Source of the DNA: Clostridia bacterium
GTDB lineage: Bacteria; Bacillota; Clostridia; Oscillospirales; Acutalibacteraceae
Assembly (NCBI GenBank): GCA_017614275.1
Contig: JAGACE010000243.1
Coordinates: forward strand, 1-9,405
Direction of reading: 5' to 3'
Length of the DNA: 9,405 nucleotides
Shown: piece after piece, positions 7,163-9,405 of the stretch
Position numbering within the stretch: the first letter of the stretch is position 1
Layout: the number at the start of each line of letters is the position of its first letter
Notes under the pieces: generated by a model
What the model saw: the letters and a program-made list of their open reading frames with translations, nothing else
What the model was told of the DNA's origin: nothing
Database searches by the model: none
Made by a program: the position numbers and the translations under genes

Positions 7163-8251
7163 ATGAAACAGTCGTTCAAAAAACTGACGGCGGCTCTGAT
7201 GGCGGTCCTCATGATGACGGCATTGCTGGTGACTCCGGCATCCGCCGCATCCGCGAAAACGGACAGCAAGGAAGCGCTGTATCCGGTGACCGACCCGCTG
7301 ATCGACGTCACCTTCAAGGCGGTCGATCTCTTCACAGAGGCGCTGAATGCTGCGGCGGGTATCTCCGAGACCTGGTCAGAAGAAGACGGTCAGTGCATCG
7401 AAAACATCTCCTATGGAAAGCGCGGCCGGAACGTCTATGACCTCTATGTCCCGAAGGGGCTTGACAAGAGCAAGTCGCAGGGCGCCATCCTCTTCATCCA
7501 CGGTGGCGCCTGGACCCAAGGGTCCAAGAGCAACATGAGTGCCATCGCCCGCACCTTTGCCAAGAAGGGGTACATCACCGCCACCATGAGCTATGACCTG
7601 CTTCCGGACTCTTCCGGCGTGGCAAAGGTCCTCGGCTCTGACGTCGTGTCCCACGGCCAGGGCAGCAAAGCGAACGCCACCATCTATGACATCCTGGGCG
7701 ATGTGAAAAAGTGCATCCGCTCCATGAAGCAGGAGACCAAAGCCCTTGGCTACAACGTGAACAGCCTTGCACTGTCCGGTGTTTCGGCAGGCTCGCATAT
7801 CTCCCTGCTCTTCGCGTACGGCAAGGCGGACAAGTCTGCCATCCCGATCAAATGCGCGTTCGTGCTGACCGCACCGTCCGGATTTTATAAAGATTCCTTC
7901 GACAACATGTCCGTCGCGGAAACGGCTTCGTATGCAGCCCTCTGCTCCGGCACCGGCATGACGGAAGCGAAACTTCAAAACCCCAACGCGAAACAGAAGA
8001 AGATCCTCGACTCCATTTCGCCGGTCTCCATGGTGAACCGCAACACGATCCCGACCTATTTCGGTTACGCTGGAAAGGACACGACCATCGGGACGGCTCA
8101 CTGGAACAAATTCGAACCGGTCCTGAACAAGTACGGCGTACCGCACGACGTCATCTGGTTCCCGAACAGCGACCATACACTGCTCTCGGACCCCGGCGTC
8201 ATGGACCAGTACCTGAACGGCGCCACCGACTGGCTGGCAAAATACATGTAA
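7163..8251 (+). CDS. Secreted alpha/beta-hydrolase esterase, short form
   Basis: A 362-residue secreted serine esterase without the N-terminal accessory region of its two neighbours. ATG codons at 7157 and 7163 are both in frame. The AGGGGA site (7150-7155, directly after the upstream stop) is too close to the first, so 7163 is chosen. The signal peptide MKQSFKKLTAALMAV...VTPASA is cleaved after A28, or after A31 at a second ASA. A linker of about 45 residues leads to the hydrolase domain near 79 (IENISYGKRGRNVYDLYVP). Motifs are HGGAW (113-117), nucleophile S208 in GVSAGSH, likely acid D306 (AGKDTTIG) and H338 in NSDHTLL. The HGGAW and GVSAGS variants, against HGGGW and GYSAGG in the neighbours, suggest a different acyl specificity. 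It is the last gene of the rightward unit and is followed by a strong terminator. The broad class is well supported; the substrate is not known. Confidence 0.9.
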   Translation: MKQSFKKLTAALMAVLMMTALLVTPASAASAKTDSKEALYPVTDPLIDVTFKAVDLFTEALNAAAGISETWSEEDGQCIENISYGKRGRNVYDLYVPKGLDKSKSQGAILFIHGGAWTQGSKSNMSAIARTFAKKGYITATMSYDLLPDSSGVAKVLGSDVVSHGQGSKANATIYDILGDVKKCIRSMKQETKALGYNVNSLALSGVSAGSHISLLFAYGKADKSAIPIKCAFVLTAPSGFYKDSFDNMSVAETASYAALCSGTGMTEAKLQNPNAKQKKILDSISPVSMVNRNTIPTYFGYAGKDTTIGTAHWNKFEPVLNKYGVPHDVIWFPNSDHTLLSDPGVMDQYLNGATDWLAKYM

Positions 8252-8254
8252 CAG

Positions 8255-8286
8255 AAAAACGAGACCCGTGGCGGGTCTCGTTTTTT
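8255..8286. terminator. Bidirectional rho-independent terminator
   Basis: A perfect 9-bp stem CGAGACCCG / CGGGTCTCG (8260-8268 and 8272-8280) with a 3-base TGG loop is flanked by AAAAA on the left and TTTTTT on the right. It therefore works as hairpin plus U-tract on both strands. It lies between the convergent third esterase (stop at 8251) and the AraC-type gene (stop at 8290). Confidence 0.9.
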
Positions 8287-8289
8287 GAT

Positions 8290-9267
8290 TCAAAGAATGG
8301 TGTCCGGTGCATTCCGGTACTGGATGGGCGTTTTCCCGACCTTCTTCTTGAACAGGTAGTTGAAGTTGTTGATGTCGTGGATGCCCACCGAGTGCGCGAT
8401 CTTGTTGGCGGGAAGGCTCGTGGTCTTCAGTAAGATCTTGGCCTGGTCGATGCGCATGCGGATGAGATAGTCATGGGGAGAGAAGCCGGTATACCGCTTG
8501 AACTCTTTGGAAAAATGGTATTTGGACGTGTTCGTCATCTCCGCCATCTTGTCGAGGGAGATGTCCTCGGTATAATGGTTTTCCATGAACACGATGACGT
8601 TCTGGATAGCTTCCGGCACATCGCCTCTCGAAATGTTGAAGTTGGAGTTCTTGACGACGAGGTATAGCAGCATGCCCTCGATGGCGTGGGACGCCCGCAG
8701 GTCCCGCTGGACACTGGGAGAGGCGTAGATGCTGATGACCTGTTCGAGGTTGCGGTGGAACCGCTCGTCGGTGCCTTCATGGAAGGCGAGGTTCCCGGTG
8801 GCTTCATACTCCGAATACATGTACTCGGCAAAGGGGCCGTTGAAATGGAAGACTCCGACGTCCCAGTTCTGCACCGCTTCGTAGTAGTGGGGACGGACGC
8901 AGCTGATGAATGCGCCGTCGCCTTTTTTCAGAGTATACGTTTTCCCTTCGTACTCCAGTTTCCCTTCTCCGTCATAGGTGTAGAGGAGCAGGTAGGAATG
9001 GAAGTCCTTGCGGCGGGTGTAGGACCCTTTCTCATAGTGAAAGATGGCGAAGGACTGGGCGGAAAAGAGGTTGTTCTGCGCGAATTCCGTAATGGGAGGC
9101 AGACGGAAGGTGTCCACGCCGCCGGAGAGGACGAACTCCGAGTTCGACAGGTTCTCCCGCGTCGTTTTTCCGGAGAAGTCCGGCTTCTTATACGTCTGTT
9201 CCGAAAGCATGCGCGACGTCAGCGGCATGGTCGTACGGGTCTTCGTAAACGTGATGTTGTCGAACAT
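8290..9267 (-). CDS. AraC/XylS-family transcriptional regulator
   Basis: A 325-residue AraC-family regulator. The start at 9267 is chosen because AAGGAGGTG sits just upstream and MFDNITF is a normal N-terminus; the longer frame to 9342 would include the SD and the promoter. Residues about 85-160 look like the cupin ligand-binding domain (FHSYLLLYTYDGEGKLEYEG, KKGDGAFISCVRPHYYEA). The C-terminal DNA-binding domain has two helix-turn-helix units: about 237-258 (SLDKMAEMTNTSKYHFSKEF) and about 285-308 (PANKIAHSVGIHDINNFNYLF), ending in the family signature KKKVGKTPIQYR. Such proteins usually activate sugar-utilisation genes in response to a sugar. It converges on the esterase and GH78 genes, so it is probably their local regulator, and the repeats at 5385-5420 are a candidate target. 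Rhamnose or a rhamnoside as ligand is inferred from context only; it is not assigned as RhaS or RhaR. Confidence 0.93.
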   Translation of the reverse strand: MFDNITFTKTRTTMPLTSRMLSEQTYKKPDFSGKTTRENLSNSEFVLSGGVDTFRLPPITEFAQNNLFSAQSFAIFHYEKGSYTRRKDFHSYLLLYTYDGEGKLEYEGKTYTLKKGDGAFISCVRPHYYEAVQNWDVGVFHFNGPFAEYMYSEYEATGNLAFHEGTDERFHRNLEQVISIYASPSVQRDLRASHAIEGMLLYLVVKNSNFNISRGDVPEAIQNVIVFMENHYTEDISLDKMAEMTNTSKYHFSKEFKRYTGFSPHDYLIRMRIDQAKILLKTTSLPANKIAHSVGIHDINNFNYLFKKKVGKTPIQYRNAPDTIL

Positions 9268-9272
9268 GGAAA

Positions 9273-9281
9273 CACCTCCTT
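9273..9281 (-). promoter_or_regulatory. Ribosome binding site of AraC-type regulator
   Basis: Read on the minus strand this is AAGGAGGTG, a near-perfect anti-16S match, with 5 bases between it and the ATG at 9267. It fixes the start codon. Confidence 0.85.
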
Positions 9282-9285
9282 GCAA

Positions 9286-9300
9286 CAATATTTTATGATA
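9286..9300 (+). promoter_or_regulatory. Candidate autoregulatory operator box
   Basis: CAATATTTTATGATA matches the box at 5385-5399 at 13 of 15 positions and the box at 5406-5420 at 12 of 15. It completely covers the -10 hexamer of the regulator's promoter, so binding would be expected to repress. No second copy is found 21 bp to either side. The AT-rich context makes chance similarity possible. Confidence 0.4.
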
Positions 9301-9318
9301 AAAAAGATGAAAGTTCAA
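9290..9318 (-). promoter_or_regulatory. Promoter of AraC-type regulator
   Basis: On the minus strand TTGAAC (9318-9313) and TAAAAT (9295-9290) are separated by exactly 17 bases, a good sigma-70/SigA-type promoter. Transcription would start near 9283, giving a leader of only about 15 bases that is essentially the ribosome binding site. Confidence 0.7.
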
Positions 9319-9389
9319 TAGGCTGGCGGTTTCGGCTTGCAAATGAGGACATTTTTTTAGTTAAAAGCAGACCTGTATCCAAACTGGGG

Positions 9390-9405
9390 GAAAGAGTATA
9401 ATGCA
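9390..9405 (+). promoter_or_regulatory. Start region of a rightward gene or transcript at window edge
   Basis: TATAAT at 9397-9402 is a perfect -10 hexamer, but no clear -35 is seen 16-18 bases upstream. The same bases can also be read as a ribosome binding site plus start: CTGGGGGAAAGAG (9384-9396) followed by ATG at 9401. The similar string CTGGGGAAAGGAAGAATG precedes the second esterase, which favours the second reading somewhat. The window ends before this can be settled. Confidence 0.3.

Noticed and set aside
9268..9342. 25-residue N-terminal extension of the AraC-type regulator
   Set aside because: The extension would translate its own Shine-Dalgarno sequence and both promoter hexamers; the ATG at 9267 has an ideal ribosome binding site.
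9338..9351. TGCAAATGAGGACA as a catabolite (cre/CcpA-like) site
   Set aside because: It keeps the outer TG and CA but lacks the central CG and the third-position A/T, so the match to the cre consensus is weak.
9350..9364. CATTTTTTTAGTTAA as an operator box for the right-edge gene
   Set aside because: Only 9 of 15 positions match and those are mostly the T run, so this is not distinguishable from AT-rich background.
1..9405. CRISPR arrays, tRNA or rRNA genes, insertion sequences
   Set aside because: No regularly spaced repeats, cloverleaf-like segments, transposase frames or terminal inverted repeats were seen; apart from two short intergenic regions the window is filled by six genes.

Overview
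The window looks like a plant-glycan or glycoside utilisation locus of a Gram-positive anaerobe, most likely a gut-type member of the Clostridia (Bacillota). The supporting signs are strong GGAGG-type ribosome binding sites, short lysine-rich signal peptides ending in ASA-K, no SusC/SusD-like or outer-membrane genes, clostridial-style GH78 rhamnosidases and an AraC-family regulator. The DNA is GC-rich in coding regions and AT-rich in the two intergenic regions that hold promoters. No species is assigned.

Layout: (1) 2-1204, the 3' part of a GH78 alpha-L-rhamnosidase that begins outside the window. (2) 1221-2882, a secreted alpha/beta-hydrolase esterase with a large N-terminal accessory region. 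(3) 2893-5397, a complete cytoplasmic GH78 enzyme of a different subgroup. (4) 5398-5490, a promoter region with a 21-bp-spaced direct repeat. (5) 5491-7149, a second secreted esterase, a full-length paralogue of the first. (6) 7163-8251, a third, shorter secreted esterase without the accessory region. (7) 8260-8280 (with flanking A and T tracts), a bidirectional terminator. (8) 8290-9267 on the minus strand, a convergent AraC/XylS-type regulator. (9) 9268-9405, the regulator's promoter and the apparent start of another rightward transcription unit.

Working model (inference): three exported esterases remove acyl groups from a rhamnose-containing plant substrate outside the cell. The deacylated glycoside or oligosaccharide is imported by a transporter not seen here, and GH78 enzymes release L-rhamnose. 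At least the complete GH78 enzyme lacks a signal peptide and so should act inside the cell. The AraC-type protein probably senses a sugar ligand.

The most interesting signal is regulatory. Two near-identical 15-bp boxes lie exactly 21 bp apart just upstream of the second esterase's -10 element, the same geometry as the classical AraC I1-I2 operator. A third, related box covers the -10 of the regulator's own promoter. The second notable point is the roughly 220-residue N-terminal region shared by two of the esterases, which I cannot assign to a named family.
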